Shown piece after piece: positions 8,544-18,389 of a DNA stretch of 64,000 bases (position 1 is its first letter; each line of letters starts with the position of its first letter). The notes under the pieces were generated by a model. The model was not told the DNA's origin, did no database searches, and saw only the letters and a program-made list of their open reading frames with translations. The translations under genes were made by a program, and so were the position numbers. This stretch comes from Tahibacter soli. Its GTDB lineage: Bacteria > Pseudomonadota > Gammaproteobacteria > Xanthomonadales > Rhodanobacteraceae. Where the stretch lies: NCBI RefSeq assembly GCF_025717065.2, contig NZ_JAOVZO020000019.1, positions 124,001-188,000 on the forward strand, given 5' to 3'.

Positions 8544-8639
8544 GCCCTTCGCACCCGCCAAACATTCGCATTCGTATAGTAAACCCGTCGCTTACCGAAC
8601 ACCCTGTCGAATCAACGCTCTTCACGCTCGCTGCGTTCA

Positions 8640-11387
8640 ATGCCGCTCCCCGCACAGCTACCGAAGCCCCAATGGCCGGAACATGCGCGCCTGTTGCGCT
8701 TCGGACGGTTTTGTCTCGATCGCGACCACCGACGGCTGTTGCGCGACGGCGAACCGATCGAGCTGCCGGCCCGCGCATTCGAAGTGCTTCAGTTGCTCGT
8801 CGCTTCGCCGCACCAGTTGCTGACGCGCGAAGCGATCTTCGATGCGGTATGGAAAGACACGATCGTCGAAGACGCGAACCTGACGCAGGTGGTCTGGGTA
8901 TTGCGCCGCGCGTTCGGCGACGATGCGAAAAGCTACATCCGCACCGTCGCCAGACGCGGCTACGTGTTCGAGCCGCCCGATCCGGTGGTTGCGGAAACCG
9001 CGGCGCCGTCTCTGCGGCTGGCCTCGGACGCCGCGCCCAATGAGCCGCCGGTCGTACCGGTGCGTGCCGCGAACGCCCGCCGCTACCTGCTTGGCGCGGC
9101 GCTGCTCGCGAGCGCGCTGGTGCTGGCAGCCGCCGTTTGGTACCGGCTCGCGTCGCCGGCGACGTCATCGAGCGTCGTGATCGTCGAAACCCGAGACGCC
9201 GACGACGACGAAGGGGCGCAGAACGCGAGCGCGCTGCTGCACGACTGGCTGCGCTGGAAGCTCGGCGTGCTGCACCAGATCGACGTCGCCGACGGCGGCA
9301 CGGCTCCGGCGGCCGGCGAACGCACGCAACGCGTCATCCTGCTGTCGACGAGTCGAACCGCAACCGGCAGCGAATGGCAACTGGACGCGCGGGTGTTCGG
9401 CGCCGGGGACACGCGGCATTACACGCTGGTCGGCGCCGACCTGCGCAAGATCGACGCGCTCGACGCGTTCTCGCGCCGCGTCGCCGCGGTCGTCGCCCCG
9501 GAGGCCGAGGACGACCTCGCGCTCGGACTGACCGCCGAGGCGGCCGAGCACTACGCCGCAGCGAACCGCGCTTGGATGCGCGGCGATCGTGCAACGCAGA
9601 TTGCGCAGCTGCGGTTGGCGCAGCAGAAGGCGCCGTCGGCGGGCTGGTTGCGCGTGCAGACGGCCGACGTACTGGCCGAACTCGGGCAGATCCGCGCCGC
9701 GAACGTCGAGGTCGAACGCAATGCCGACTGGACGGCGGCGCTGCCGCCGACCGCGCGGGCGCTGCTGGACGCGCGCCGTCTGGCATTCGCACAGCGCTCG
9801 CGCGAGGCCGCTGCCGCGTACGTCGATCTGGCCAGGCGTTACCCGCACATGGCCGGTCTGCGTCTGGATCAGGCCGAGGCGCTCGTCCTAGACCAGCGTT
9901 TGAGCGAGTCGGCCGAAGCGCTGGACACGATCGACGTCGGCGCCCTCTCGGTCGATCAACGCATCCGCTGGCTCAAACTGCGCACGACCTACCTGTACTA
10001 CCAGGAGTCGCCGCGTGCCGCTCAGGCCGCGTATCGCAAGATCGCCGAACTCGCCGGCGATTCGCCGCGCCTGGCGCTGCCCAGGGCCGTCGCCGAGGGC
10101 AACGCGCTCGCCATCGAGATCGAAGAACAGGGAGCGGCGGCCGGGGCCGATCGAGTCGCGGCGCTCGAGGCCGCGGCCGATCGTGTCGCCGCGGCCGGCG
10201 ATCCGATCGAAGCGGCGAAATTGCGCGTCCGCGCCGCCTTGGCGACGTCGGACGCGGGCAGCGAGCGCGTTGCGCAGCGCGTCGGCATCCTGCTCGCACT
10301 GACCCGGGCGAACGGCGACGTCGCGCGCGAGCTGTGGGCGCTGTGGGTCGACGCGATCGCGCAAGGCCGCAGCGGCCGGATCGCCGAACAGCGCGCGACG
10401 CTGCTGCAAGCCGAAGCCGTCGCGAAGGCGAACGACAATCTTGCCGGCACCCGCGACGCCGCGAAATTTCTCGGCCAGGAGGCGCTGCGCGCGGGCCGCT
10501 ACGACGAAGCGGAACGCCGGTTCGTGAGCGTGCGCGGCGTCCTGCTCGCGCCGCAGATCGGCCTCGGACTCGCCGCGCTGTACACGGCGCAGGGTCGCTA
10601 TGAGGAAGCGGAACGCGCGACCGAGGACGCCAACCGCGTGAGTCGCCAAGCCCAGGCCCAGTCCGCGCAAAGCGCTGCCGGGAAAGTCGGTATCGACTGC
10701 TGGCTCGGCACGGTGCGCCTCGCCCGTGCGCAGATCGACCAGGCGCAGGCGCTGTTCGCCAACTGCGCGACCCAAAGCAGCCCGGCCATCGCCTTGCAGG
10801 GTCGGCTGGGCCTCGCCCAGGTCGCCGCGATCAGCGGCAGTCGCGAACAGGCTCGCGAGCAGGCTCGCGCGCTCGTCGCCGACATCGCGGCCTTGACCGA
10901 CACGTTGCAGCGCATGGACCTGTACGCGCGTGCGGCCCAGGTGCTCGTCGACGCGAACGACATGGCCGCAGCGGACAAGGCGCTCGACGGTGTCGTCGCG
11001 TTCGCGAACCGAAACGGCCTCGCACCGCTCGAAGCGCGCGCACGGTCGGCCGCGATGCAGATCGCGCTCGCCCGCGGCAACGACGAGGACGCGCTCGCCG
11101 ACTACGCCGCCGCGGACGCGGTGCTGCCGGCGTCGGACTGGCGCACGCGCAGCCGTCTCGACACCTTGCGCGCGATCGCGTACCGCAATGCGGGCGAAGC
11201 GGCGGAGGCAAACCGGCTGCTCGATTCGATCGTCGACGGCGCGCGTTCGCGCGGCGACGTCGTCGCCGAACTGTCGGCACTGAGCATCGACGATCGCGAC
11301 GAAGCGTACGCTCGCCGGACCGCGCAGACCGGCGCACGTGGAACGTCGTTGCGCGACCTCCTGCGTACCGGCGGAAAGCCCCGCTAG
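8640..11387 (+). CDS. CadC-type winged-helix regulator with membrane anchor and TPR-like sensor domain
   Basis: Residues about 17-113 form an OmpR/PhoB-type winged helix (VLQLLVASPHQLLTREAIF, VWVLRRAFGDD, RTVARRGYVFE). One helix follows at about 149-169 (LLGAALLASALVLAAAVWY). The remaining 740 residues are alanine-rich helical repeats (many A..Y..A pairs) like TPRs, on the far side of the membrane if the usual CadC topology holds. Such one-component regulators bind DNA from the membrane while a periplasmic domain reads a signal. At 915 residues it is far longer than E. coli CadC (about 512). Its TAG overlaps the stop of the convergent response regulator by three bases. Confidence 0.85.
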   Translation: MPLPAQLPKPQWPEHARLLRFGRFCLDRDHRRLLRDGEPIELPARAFEVLQLLVASPHQLLTREAIFDAVWKDTIVEDANLTQVVWVLRRAFGDDAKSYIRTVARRGYVFEPPDPVVAETAAPSLRLASDAAPNEPPVVPVRAANARRYLLGAALLASALVLAAAVWYRLASPATSSSVVIVETRDADDDEGAQNASALLHDWLRWKLGVLHQIDVADGGTAPAAGERTQRVILLSTSRTATGSEWQLDARVFGAGDTRHYTLVGADLRKIDALDAFSRRVAAVVAPEAEDDLALGLTAEAAEHYAAANRAWMRGDRATQIAQLRLAQQKAPSAGWLRVQTADVLAELGQIRAANVEVERNADWTAALPPTARALLDARRLAFAQRSREAAAAYVDLARRYPHMAGLRLDQAEALVLDQRLSESAEALDTIDVGALSVDQRIRWLKLRTTYLYYQESPRAAQAAYRKIAELAGDSPRLALPRAVAEGNALAIEIEEQGAAAGADRVAALEAAADRVAAAGDPIEAAKLRVRAALATSDAGSERVAQRVGILLALTRANGDVARELWALWVDAIAQGRSGRIAEQRATLLQAEAVAKANDNLAGTRDAAKFLGQEALRAGRYDEAERRFVSVRGVLLAPQIGLGLAALYTAQGRYEEAERATEDANRVSRQAQAQSAQSAAGKVGIDCWLGTVRLARAQIDQAQALFANCATQSSPAIALQGRLGLAQVAAISGSREQAREQARALVADIAALTDTLQRMDLYARAAQVLVDANDMAAADKALDGVVAFANRNGLAPLEARARSAAMQIALARGNDEDALADYAAADAVLPASDWRTRSRLDTLRAIAYRNAGEAAEANRLLDSIVDGARSRGDVVAELSALSIDDRDEAYARRTAQTGARGTSLRDLLRTGGKPR

Positions 11388-12340
11388 CGCCCTATGCCAA
11401 GCAGGCGCGCCGGCAGCGCGCGAATGCGGCTGAGCAGCGAATTGGGCATCCGCGTCTGCGCGCTCAGCGTTTCGGGCGTCGCCGTCACGCCGTAGCGGCG
11501 CACCGCCTGCGGGTTCTGCTTGAGCTTCCAGTAGCGGCCGAGCGCGGAATCGACGCTGAGCCGGCACGAGCCCATGCGCACCGGCTTGATCAGCATCCGG
11601 TACACCTGGCCTTCGTTGATCAGTTCGATCACCGTCTGCGCGTTCGCGCGCTCGGTGATGACCACGGTCGCGATATGCGGGTGGTACTGCTTGAGCGCCT
11701 TCAACATCAGCGTCAGGTCGGTGCCGTGATTCGTCGCGGTCTCCGAGATCACGACCCCGGTTTCGTGCTGCTCGAGCACCTGCAGCGCGCGTTCGGCCGT
11801 ATTGGCGAAACGCACCTGGTAGTGCGGCTGCAGGATTTCGCGCAGCCGCTGCTGCACGGTGGTGTCGTCCTCGATCACGAGCACGCCGACCTGCGTGCGC
11901 GCGACGTTCTGTTCGATGCCCGTCAGCTCGTCGCTCGCGACGATCGGCGCTTCGCGCGAGATCGCGCCCGCTTCGATCACGAGGCCGCGCAGGTCCGAAT
12001 TCACCCAGGGCTTGTTGACGAAGCGGTAAACCTCGCCCTCGTTGACCGAGCCGAGCACGGCCTTGAGATCGGAATAGCCGGTCAGGAGGATGCGCATCGC
12101 GCGCGGGTGGTTCGCCTTGATTTCGCGCAGCACGTCGACGCCGAGCATCTCGGGCATGCGCTGGTCGCACACCACCACGTCGACGTCGTGCATGGCGGCG
12201 AGGCCGGGCGCCTGGCGCGGATCGGTCGTCGCATGAACTTCGACGTCGCGGAAGAGCGCCTTGAGCGCGCGCAGGATGCGCGCCTCGTCGTCGACGAACA
12301 ACACCCGCAGCGGTCCGCTCGGTTTGTTCTCGACGGGCAT
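11384..12340 (-). CDS. Response regulator with two receiver domains
   Basis: The first receiver has the acidic pocket VDDE, phospho-acceptor Asp59 (VVCDQRMP) and Lys in VNKPW, so it should be phosphorylated. The second receiver (from about residue 165) keeps the acidic pair (VIEDD) and a lysine (LIKPV), but the acceptor position reads VISETATN, with Glu in place of Asp. There is no recognisable DNA-binding or enzymatic output domain; the last 40 residues are basic. It may act by protein contact. I chose ATG 12340, which has AAGG seven bases upstream; ATG 12361 gives seven extra residues without a ribosome site. The partner kinase lies immediately upstream. Confidence 0.85.
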   Translation of the reverse strand: MPVENKPSGPLRVLFVDDEARILRALKALFRDVEVHATTDPRQAPGLAAMHDVDVVVCDQRMPEMLGVDVLREIKANHPRAMRILLTGYSDLKAVLGSVNEGEVYRFVNKPWVNSDLRGLVIEAGAISREAPIVASDELTGIEQNVARTQVGVLVIEDDTTVQQRLREILQPHYQVRFANTAERALQVLEQHETGVVISETATNHGTDLTLMLKALKQYHPHIATVVITERANAQTVIELINEGQVYRMLIKPVRMGSCRLSVDSALGRYWKLKQNPQAVRRYGVTATPETLSAQTRMPNSLLSRIRALPARLLGIGR

Positions 12341-12372
12341 TTCGAAACCTTGTCCGAGCATGGCGGCGGGTA

Positions 12373-13392
12373 TCAGTGCAAAGTGGGACGCGCGGAGGAT
12401 TCGACGGGCAGCACGACGGTGAACTCCGAGCCTCGGTTCGGCGTCGTGCGCACCTTGATCGAGCCGCCGTGCGACTTGACGATCTTGTGCACGATCGACA
12501 GCCCGAGGCCCGTGCCCTCGCCCGGCGCCTTGGTCGTGAAGAACGGATCGAAAATCTTCGGCAGCACGTCGTCGGGAATGCCGCAACCGGTGTCGCTGAA
12601 GACGATTTCCACCTGGTTGTTGCCGGCGCGCGTCGCGACGGTCAGCGTGCCCTCATCTTCCATCGCCTGCGCGGCGTTGGTGATGAGGTTCAGGAATACC
12701 TGGTTGAGCTGCGACGGCATGCCGCGCACCTTGGGTACGGCCTCGAGCTTGCGCACCACCTTGATGCGGTCGCGCAGCTGGTGCGCGGCGATCATCAGCG
12801 CGCTTTCGACGCCCTCGTTGACGTCCATCGCGTCGATGCCGTCGCGGTCCACGCGCGCGAAGCCCTTGAGGTTCTGCACCAGCGCCGACAGCTGCACGAT
12901 ACCGTCTCGCGCGTCGCCGAGCAGTTCCTTGGCCTCGGTCAGGAGCGGGCTTTTCTCGACCGCGTTGCGCGCATCGAACAGCTTGCGGCGCGATTCCTCG
13001 ACGTGCTTGACGAGCTTGTCGAGCGACGACTTGTCGGCGCCGAACATCAGGTCGACCGGCTGCTGGCAGTATTGGACCGCGGCATCGTAAGCCTTGACCA
13101 GCTTGCGGTAGTCGTCGAGCAGGTCGCCGACGACCTCGACGTTGCTCTTGACGAAACCGAGCGGCGTATTCAATTCGTGCGCGACGCCGGCCACCATCTG
13201 GCCCAGCGACGCGAGCTTGGTCGTGTGGATCACCTGCGCCTGGCTGGACTGCAGCTGTTTGAGCTCGGTCTCGGTCTGCGAATGCGCCGACGACAGGCGC
13301 GCGTTGTCCGCACGCAGCCGCCACAGGCTGATGCCGAGCACGACGATCGCCACGAGCAGCAGCAAGGTGACGATCCAACTGATGGCTGCCAT
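12373..13392 (-). CDS. Membrane-anchored histidine kinase without a periplasmic sensor
   Basis: The 339-residue protein has one N-terminal helix (residues about 5-25, VTLLLLVAIVVLGISLW), a short coiled-coil linker, an H-box with His72 (GVAHELNTPLG), then a helical segment, an N-box (LNLITNAAQAM), G1 (DTGCGIPDD) and G2 (GTGLGLSIV). This is a class with the wording LNTPLG, related to ZraS/HupT-like kinases. No PAS, HAMP or extracellular domain is visible, so the signal probably comes from the membrane or a partner protein. GGAGGAG precedes ATG 13392. It is followed by the double-receiver protein, its likely target. Confidence 0.9.
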   Translation of the reverse strand: MAAISWIVTLLLLVAIVVLGISLWRLRADNARLSSAHSQTETELKQLQSSQAQVIHTTKLASLGQMVAGVAHELNTPLGFVKSNVEVVGDLLDDYRKLVKAYDAAVQYCQQPVDLMFGADKSSLDKLVKHVEESRRKLFDARNAVEKSPLLTEAKELLGDARDGIVQLSALVQNLKGFARVDRDGIDAMDVNEGVESALMIAAHQLRDRIKVVRKLEAVPKVRGMPSQLNQVFLNLITNAAQAMEDEGTLTVATRAGNNQVEIVFSDTGCGIPDDVLPKIFDPFFTTKAPGEGTGLGLSIVHKIVKSHGGSIKVRTTPNRGSEFTVVLPVESSARPTLH

Positions 13393-13578
13393 GGGTTCTC
13401 CTCCCCCTTTATGCGCCGAGCCCGTTCCGACCGGATTCGGCCTTGCGACACCGGCTTCCGGCCCGGCATCCTGTCCCGCGCCGCAGTATAAGCATGCGTC
13501 GGCGGACGGAATGTCGACAAGGCTACCGTCTGTCGGCGCTTTCGTGACCGCAGTCACCGATTCGCAACGCCGCCGCAC

Positions 13579-14529
13579 CTACCCCGGTGCACTCAGGAAC
13601 AACTGCCACGCGAGATAGATGCCCCATGCCGCCAGCAGCGTGCCGCCCTCGGACGACGTCAGGCAGGCATCGCTGCGCAACATCGGGTACAGCGCGAGCG
13701 CGAACACCAGCATCGCCGGCGCGTTGATCGCGAGCGCCGCCGGTTCGAGCGGCGCGTACAGCGCGCAGGCGCCGAGCCCCAGCGTGACGTTGACGACGCC
13801 GGCGCCGAGCGCCGCGGCGAGCGCGAGATCGCCGTGGCCGCGCCACGCATGGAACGCCGCGGACGCGAGCACCGGCAGCGCGCCGACGACGGCTGCGAGG
13901 CTCAGGCCGGCCGTCGCGGGCGCAAGGCCCCAGGCCGTCGCGAGCGCGGCGACCGCGTTCGCGACGAGGTATGCGCCGGCCGCGAGCACCGCGACACCGA
14001 CCACGACGCGCAGCGCCGTGCGGCGTGGCTCGCGCTGCGTTTCGACGCCGTCGGCAAACGCGCGCTGCACCGGCTCGGATTCGCGCGCGGCGCGCCACCA
14101 CACGACGCCGAAAGCCAGCGCGAACGCGATCAGCAGCACATACGCATCGATGCGGCCGATCGAAAGATCGAGGCCGAGCACGAGCAGCAGCACGCAGGCG
14201 CCGATCAGGAGCGGCAGCATCCAGTGCGCCAGCGCGAAGGTCACGTCGAGCGGCTTGACGAGCGCGGCGACGCCGAGCACGAGGCCGACGAACGCGACGT
14301 TGCCGCCGACGACGTTGCCGAGCGCGACGTCCGGATGCCCGCCGATCGTCGCCGCGATACCGATCGCGAACGCCGCGACACCCGAACCGAAGCCGGCCAC
14401 GACGACGCCGACGCGCGCCGGGCGCATACCGGCGTTCAGCGCGAGCCCCGCCGCGCCCTTGAGCAGCGAATCGCTTCCGAGGAGCAGCAGGAACGCGCCG
14501 AGCGCGTAGCCCCCGAGGCCAGTCAACAT
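13579..14529 (-). CDS. Sodium/calcium-exchanger-family protein lacking key acidic residues
   Basis: The 316-residue polytopic protein has two homologous halves, as in the CaCA (YrbG) family. The first repeat contains GNVVGGNVAFVGLVLGVAALVKPL, where the family has GSN(I/V)FN; the second contains HGDLALAAALGAGVVNVTLGLG. In active exchangers each repeat opens with a PE-type motif whose Glu binds the cation. Here the corresponding segments read FGSGVAAFAIGIAA and VVGALPVLASAAF, with no Glu, and the Asn of the second element is also altered. Family membership is clear from pattern; ion transport is doubtful. Start ATG 14529 is chosen because MLTGLGGYALG is the natural first helix. Confidence 0.75.
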   Translation of the reverse strand: MLTGLGGYALGAFLLLLGSDSLLKGAAGLALNAGMRPARVGVVVAGFGSGVAAFAIGIAATIGGHPDVALGNVVGGNVAFVGLVLGVAALVKPLDVTFALAHWMLPLLIGACVLLLVLGLDLSIGRIDAYVLLIAFALAFGVVWWRAARESEPVQRAFADGVETQREPRRTALRVVVGVAVLAAGAYLVANAVAALATAWGLAPATAGLSLAAVVGALPVLASAAFHAWRGHGDLALAAALGAGVVNVTLGLGACALYAPLEPAALAINAPAMLVFALALYPMLRSDACLTSSEGGTLLAAWGIYLAWQLFLSAPG

Positions 14530-14662
14530 GAGGGATTTCCGACGAAACGTCGTCCGAGTGTAGCCATGCCCGCGGCGACGACAAGCCCGTTGCCCGGCCG
14601 GCGGGCTCGCAGCCGCGTTCGCGGTGCTAAGCTGCACCCGGTCGCAAGCCTCGGAGAACCGC

Positions 14663-14989
14663 ATGATCGCCCGTATCTGGCGTGGTGTGACGCTGGCCGA
14701 GAAGGCCGACGACTACCTCGAACACCTGCGCGAGACCGGCCTGCGCGATTTCGAGCAGACGCCCGGCAATCGCGGCGTCTACGTGATCCGCCGCGTCCAG
14801 GGCGAACACTGCGAATTCCAGATCATTTCGCTGTGGGACTCGATGGAAGCGGTGCGCCGCTTCGCCGGCAAGGAAGCCGAGCGTTCGCGCTACTACGCCG
14901 AGGACGAACGGTACCTGCTCGAGATGGAGCCGCTCGTGCGGCATTTCGAGCTGGCCGCGACGGTGCCGGATCCGATGCCGGGGAAGTAG
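14663..14989 (+). CDS. Dimeric alpha-beta barrel (ABM-type) protein
   Basis: The 108-residue protein has the short beta-alpha-beta pattern of antibiotic-biosynthesis-monooxygenase-like proteins: IARIWRGVT, then DYLEHLRETGL, then the strands GVYVIRRV and EFQIISLWDS, and an FAGKEAERSRYYAEDE helix. Members dimerise; some oxidise aromatic compounds or haem, most are untested. GGAG precedes ATG 14663. It stands alone between the exchanger-like gene and a paired palindrome. Confidence 0.75.
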   Translation: MIARIWRGVTLAEKADDYLEHLRETGLRDFEQTPGNRGVYVIRRVQGEHCEFQIISLWDSMEAVRRFAGKEAERSRYYAEDERYLLEMEPLVRHFELAATVPDPMPGK

Positions 14990-14994
14990 CCTTC

Positions 14995-15089
14995 GCTCGT
15001 CATCCCAGCGAACGCTGGGATCCAGCTTTTGATTCCAACGAGTGTCGGGCGCCAAAAGCTGGATTCCAGCTTTCGCTGGAATGACGAGC
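14995..15089. repeat. Paired REP-like palindrome (family A)
   Basis: GCTCGTCATCCCAGCGAACG..GGGATCC and CTGGATTCCAGC..GGAATGACGAGC face each other around about 40 bp. It sits exactly between two convergent genes (ABM-type protein and glutathione transferase), where it could end transcription from both sides. Confidence 0.8.
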
Positions 15090-15113
15090 CAAGAGACGAG
15101 CAACGGCGAAGAT

Positions 15114-15728
15114 TTACACCTTCTTCGCCTGCGCCTCGAACGCCACCGCCTGCGCCACGGCCGGACGTGCCGCCGTGCGCTCGACGAACGCGCTGATCGC
15201 CGGCCAGCGGCCGAGATCGATGTTGAAGTACTTGCTCCAGCCGAGCACCGTGAACAGGTACGCATCGGCGACGCTGAAGTTCTGCCCGGTCAGGTACGGC
15301 TGCTGCGCCAGCAGCGGTTCGATGCCGTCGAAACGCTGCGCCAGCTTCGCCTTCTGCGCGTCCTTGACCGAATCGGGGTTCGCCGCGTTGAACAGCGGGC
15401 TGAACTGCTTGTGGATTTCCGTAGAAATGAAATTCAGCATTTCCTGCAGGCGATAGCGCTCCCACGTGCCGGCAGCCGGCGCGAGGCCCGCCTCGGGCTT
15501 CGAATCGGCGAGGAACTGCACGATCGCCGGACCTTCCGTCAACACCTGCCCGTTGTCGAGCTCGATCGCCGGCACGTAGCCCTTCGGGTTGATCGCCTTG
15601 AAGTCGGCACCGTCGGCGGTCGTCTTCGCCGCGAGATCGACCTTGACCGGCGTGAAGTCGATGCCGAGTTCGCGCAGGACGATATGCGGCGACAGCGAGC
15701 AGGCGCCGGGTGCGAAATACAGTTTCAT
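15114..15728 (-). CDS. gstA: Glutathione S-transferase, beta class (GstA-like)
   Basis: The 204-residue protein matches bacterial GSTs: MKLYFAPGACSLSPHI (with the beta-class Cys10), NPKGYVPAIELDNGQVLTE for glutathione binding, and FSVADAYLFTVLGW in the C-terminal helical domain. It conjugates or binds glutathione in the cytoplasm and probably detoxifies electrophiles. GAGGAG precedes ATG 15728. Confidence 0.92.
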   Translation of the reverse strand: MKLYFAPGACSLSPHIVLRELGIDFTPVKVDLAAKTTADGADFKAINPKGYVPAIELDNGQVLTEGPAIVQFLADSKPEAGLAPAAGTWERYRLQEMLNFISTEIHKQFSPLFNAANPDSVKDAQKAKLAQRFDGIEPLLAQQPYLTGQNFSVADAYLFTVLGWSKYFNIDLGRWPAISAFVERTAARPAVAQAVAFEAQAKKV

Positions 15729-15847
15729 GCGTCTCTCCTCGATGGATCGATGATCCGATGAATGGATGACGCCATGATGCGCGCGCGCAGCGGCCCGCAC
15801 GAGCCGCGCGGCGCGAAATTAGTGTTCGCGAAACGGCAACAATGCCG

Positions 15848-16585
15848 TCAGGCGCCGATCGCGCGATCGTCGACGAATCGGTCGTCGGCGAGCCCGTCGT
15901 CGATGGACCAGTCGGCCGCGGCCTGCGCGTGGATCAGCGCCGTGTCGAACGTCGGCACCACGCAGTCGGCCGCGCCGACGAGCAGGCCGATTTCCGTGCA
16001 GCCGAGAACGATGCCCTGCGCGCCGCGCGCGACGAGATCGGCCATCACGCGCCGGTACGTCTCGCGCGACGTCTCGCGCACGATGCCGACGCACAGTTCG
16101 TCGTAGATGATCCGGTGCACGGCGTCGCACGCTTGCGCGTCGGGCACGAGCACCTCGAGCCCGCGTTCGGCGAGGCGGCCCTTGTAGAAATCCTGCTCCA
16201 TCGTAAAACGCGTACCGAGAAGCCCCACGCGCGCGATGCCGGCCGCGCGGATGCGCGCGGCCGTCGCGTCGGCGATGTGCAGGATCGGCAGGTCGACCGC
16301 GCGCGCGATCTGCGGCGCCACCTTGTGCATCGTGTTCGTGCAGATCACCAGCGCCTGCGCGCCGCCGCGCGCGAGCGCCGCGGCGGCTTCGGACAGCACG
16401 CGCGCCGCGGCGTCCCAGTCGCCGCGCATCTGCAGCGCCTCGATCTGCGCGAAGTCGACGCTGTACAGCAGCAGCCGCGCCGAATGCAGGCCGCCGAGCC
16501 GTTCGCGCACGCGCTCGTTGACCGCGCGGTAATACGGCAGCGTCGACTCCCAGCTCATGCCGCCGAGGAGGCCGAGCGTCTTCAT
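15848..16585 (-). CDS. Aspartate/glutamate racemase family protein
   Basis: The 245-residue protein starts KTLGLLGGMSWESTLPYY, typical of the YgeA/aspartate racemase family. Both catalytic cysteines are present: Cys82 (VICTNTMHK) and Cys196 (VLGCTEI), the acid/base pair for PLP-independent racemisation. The substrate could be aspartate, glutamate or another amino acid. Its start lies four bases after the lpdA stop, making it the last gene of the pyruvate-dehydrogenase operon. The C-terminus is unusually acidic. Confidence 0.88.
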   Translation of the reverse strand: MKTLGLLGGMSWESTLPYYRAVNERVRERLGGLHSARLLLYSVDFAQIEALQMRGDWDAAARVLSEAAAALARGGAQALVICTNTMHKVAPQIARAVDLPILHIADATAARIRAAGIARVGLLGTRFTMEQDFYKGRLAERGLEVLVPDAQACDAVHRIIYDELCVGIVRETSRETYRRVMADLVARGAQGIVLGCTEIGLLVGAADCVVPTFDTALIHAQAAADWSIDDGLADDRFVDDRAIGA

Positions 16586-16589
16586 CGCG

Positions 16590-18389
16590 TCATTTCTTTT
16601 TCGGCACGTAGATGTCCGTGACCGTGCCTTCGTAGACTTCCGCGGCCATGCCGACCGATTCGCTCAGCGTCGGGTGCGGGTGGATCGTCAGCGCGATGTC
16701 CGCCGCCTCGGCGCCCATCTCGATAGCAAGGCCGATCTCGGTGATGAGATCGCCCGCGTTCGGCGCGCTGATCCCGGCGCCGATCACGCGATGCGTCGCC
16801 TCGTCGAAGATCAGCTTCGTGAAACCTTCGGTGCGGCCGATGCCGATCGCGCGGCCCGACGCGGCATGCGGAAACTTGCCGACGCCGTAGGCGATGCCCT
16901 GCTTCTTCGCCTCGGCCTCGGTCACGCCGACCCAGGCGATTTCCGGATCGGTGTACGCGACGCTCGGAATCACGCGCGCGACGAATTCGCTCTTGTGGCC
17001 GGCCGCGACCTCCGCCGCGACGCGCGCCTCGTGCGTCGCCTTGTGCGCCAGCATCGGATTGCCGACGAGATCTCCGATCGCGAACACGTGCGGCACGTTC
17101 GTGCGCATCTGCTTGTCGACCGGAATGAAGCCGCGATCGGTCACCGCGACGCCGGCCTTGTGCGCGTCGACCTTGCCGCCGTTCGGCGAACGCCCGACGG
17201 CGACGAGCACGCGGTCGTACAGCGTCGGTTCCGGCGCCTTCTCGCCTTCGAACGTCGCCAGCAGCCCCTCGGGCTTCGCCTCGATCTTCGCGACCTTGGT
17301 TTTCAGATGAATGCCGCCGTAGCGCTTGGACAGGCGCTGCTGCAGCGGCCGCACGAGATCGGGATCGGCGCCCGGCATCAGCTGGTCGAGCAATTCCACA
17401 ACGGTAACCTTGGAACCCAGCGCATCGTATACGCAGGCCATTTCCAGGCCGATGATGCCGCCGCCGACGACGAGCAGGCTCTTGGGAATCTCGGACAGCT
17501 CGAGCGCATCGGTCGAATCCATCATGCGCGGATCGTCCCACGGGAAACCCGGCAGCTTCACCGCCTGCGAGCCCGCGGCGATGATCGCGTTGTCGAAGCG
17601 CACGAGCTTGACGCCGTCCGGGCCGGTCACTTCGATCTCGTTCGGCGACACGAACTTGCCGGTGCCGGTGACGATCGTCACCTTGCGCTGCTTGGACATG
17701 CCGGCGAGGCCGTTCGTCAGCTGCGCGACGACCGCCAGCTTGTGTTCGCGCAGCTTGGGCAGGTCGATCTGCGGCGCGCCGAACGCGATGCCGTGCTTGG
17801 CGAACTCCTTCGCCTCGTCGATCACGCGCGCGGCGTGCAGCAGCGCCTTCGACGGAATGCAGCCGACGTTCAGGCACACGCCGCCGAGCACCGGATAGCG
17901 CTCGATCAGCACGACCTTCTGCCCGAGGTCGGCCGCGCGGAACGCGGCCGTGTAGCCGCCGGGGCCGGCGCCGAGCACGACCACCTGGCATTCGTAGTCG
18001 GCGGTCCGCCCGCTCGCGGCCGCGGCCTGCGGCGCAGGCACGGCGGGCTTCGCCGCTTCGGCGGCCTGCGGCGCTTGCGCCGCTTCGACGGCCCGGGGCG
18101 CTTCCGCCGGCTTCGGCGCGTCGGTCTTCGGCGCGGGAGCCGCGGCAGCGGCGTCGGTTTCGATCACCGCGACGACCGAGCCTTCGGAGATTTCGTCGCC
18201 GAGCTTGACCTTGATCTCCTTGACGATGCCGGCGGCCGGCGACGGCACTTCCATCGTCGCCTTGTCCGACTCAAGCGTGACGAGGCCCTGCTCTTTCTTG
18301 ACGGTGTCGCCGACCTTGACCAGAACCTCGATCACCGGGACGTTCGTGTAGTTGCCGATGTCCGGCACTTTGACTTCAGTCGTTGCCAC
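16590..18389 (-). CDS. lpdA: Dihydrolipoyl dehydrogenase (E3) with N-terminal lipoyl domain
   Basis: I place the start at GTG 18389, with AGGAG seven bases upstream, giving 599 residues. Residues 1-75 are a lipoyl domain (Lys43 in SDKATME), followed by an Ala/Pro-rich linker and the flavoprotein: FAD motif [11 protein letters not shown] near 135, redox pair [10 protein letters not shown] near 171-176, NAD motif [10 protein letters not shown], and the C-terminal catalytic HPHPTLSE. It reoxidises dihydrolipoamide on E2 of the pyruvate dehydrogenase complex. E3 with its own lipoyl domain is known from Neisseria, Xanthomonas relatives and others. The start overlaps the end of an unknown gene by 14 bases. 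Confidence 0.94.
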   Translation of the reverse strand: MATTEVKVPDIGNYTNVPVIEVLVKVGDTVKKEQGLVTLESDKATMEVPSPAAGIVKEIKVKLGDEISEGSVVAVIETDAAAAAPAPKTDAPKPAEAPRAVEAAQAPQAAEAAKPAVPAPQAAAASGRTADYECQVVVLGAGPGGYTAAFRAADLGQKVVLIERYPVLGGVCLNVGCIPSKALLHAARVIDEAKEFAKHGIAFGAPQIDLPKLREHKLAVVAQLTNGLAGMSKQRKVTIVTGTGKFVSPNEIEVTGPDGVKLVRFDNAIIAAGSQAVKLPGFPWDDPRMMDSTDALELSEIPKSLLVVGGGIIGLEMACVYDALGSKVTVVELLDQLMPGADPDLVRPLQQRLSKRYGGIHLKTKVAKIEAKPEGLLATFEGEKAPEPTLYDRVLVAVGRSPNGGKVDAHKAGVAVTDRGFIPVDKQMRTNVPHVFAIGDLVGNPMLAHKATHEARVAAEVAAGHKSEFVARVIPSVAYTDPEIAWVGVTEAEAKKQGIAYGVGKFPHAASGRAIGIGRTEGFTKLIFDEATHRVIGAGISAPNAGDLITEIGLAIEMGAEAADIALTIHPHPTLSESVGMAAEVYEGTVTDIYVPKKK

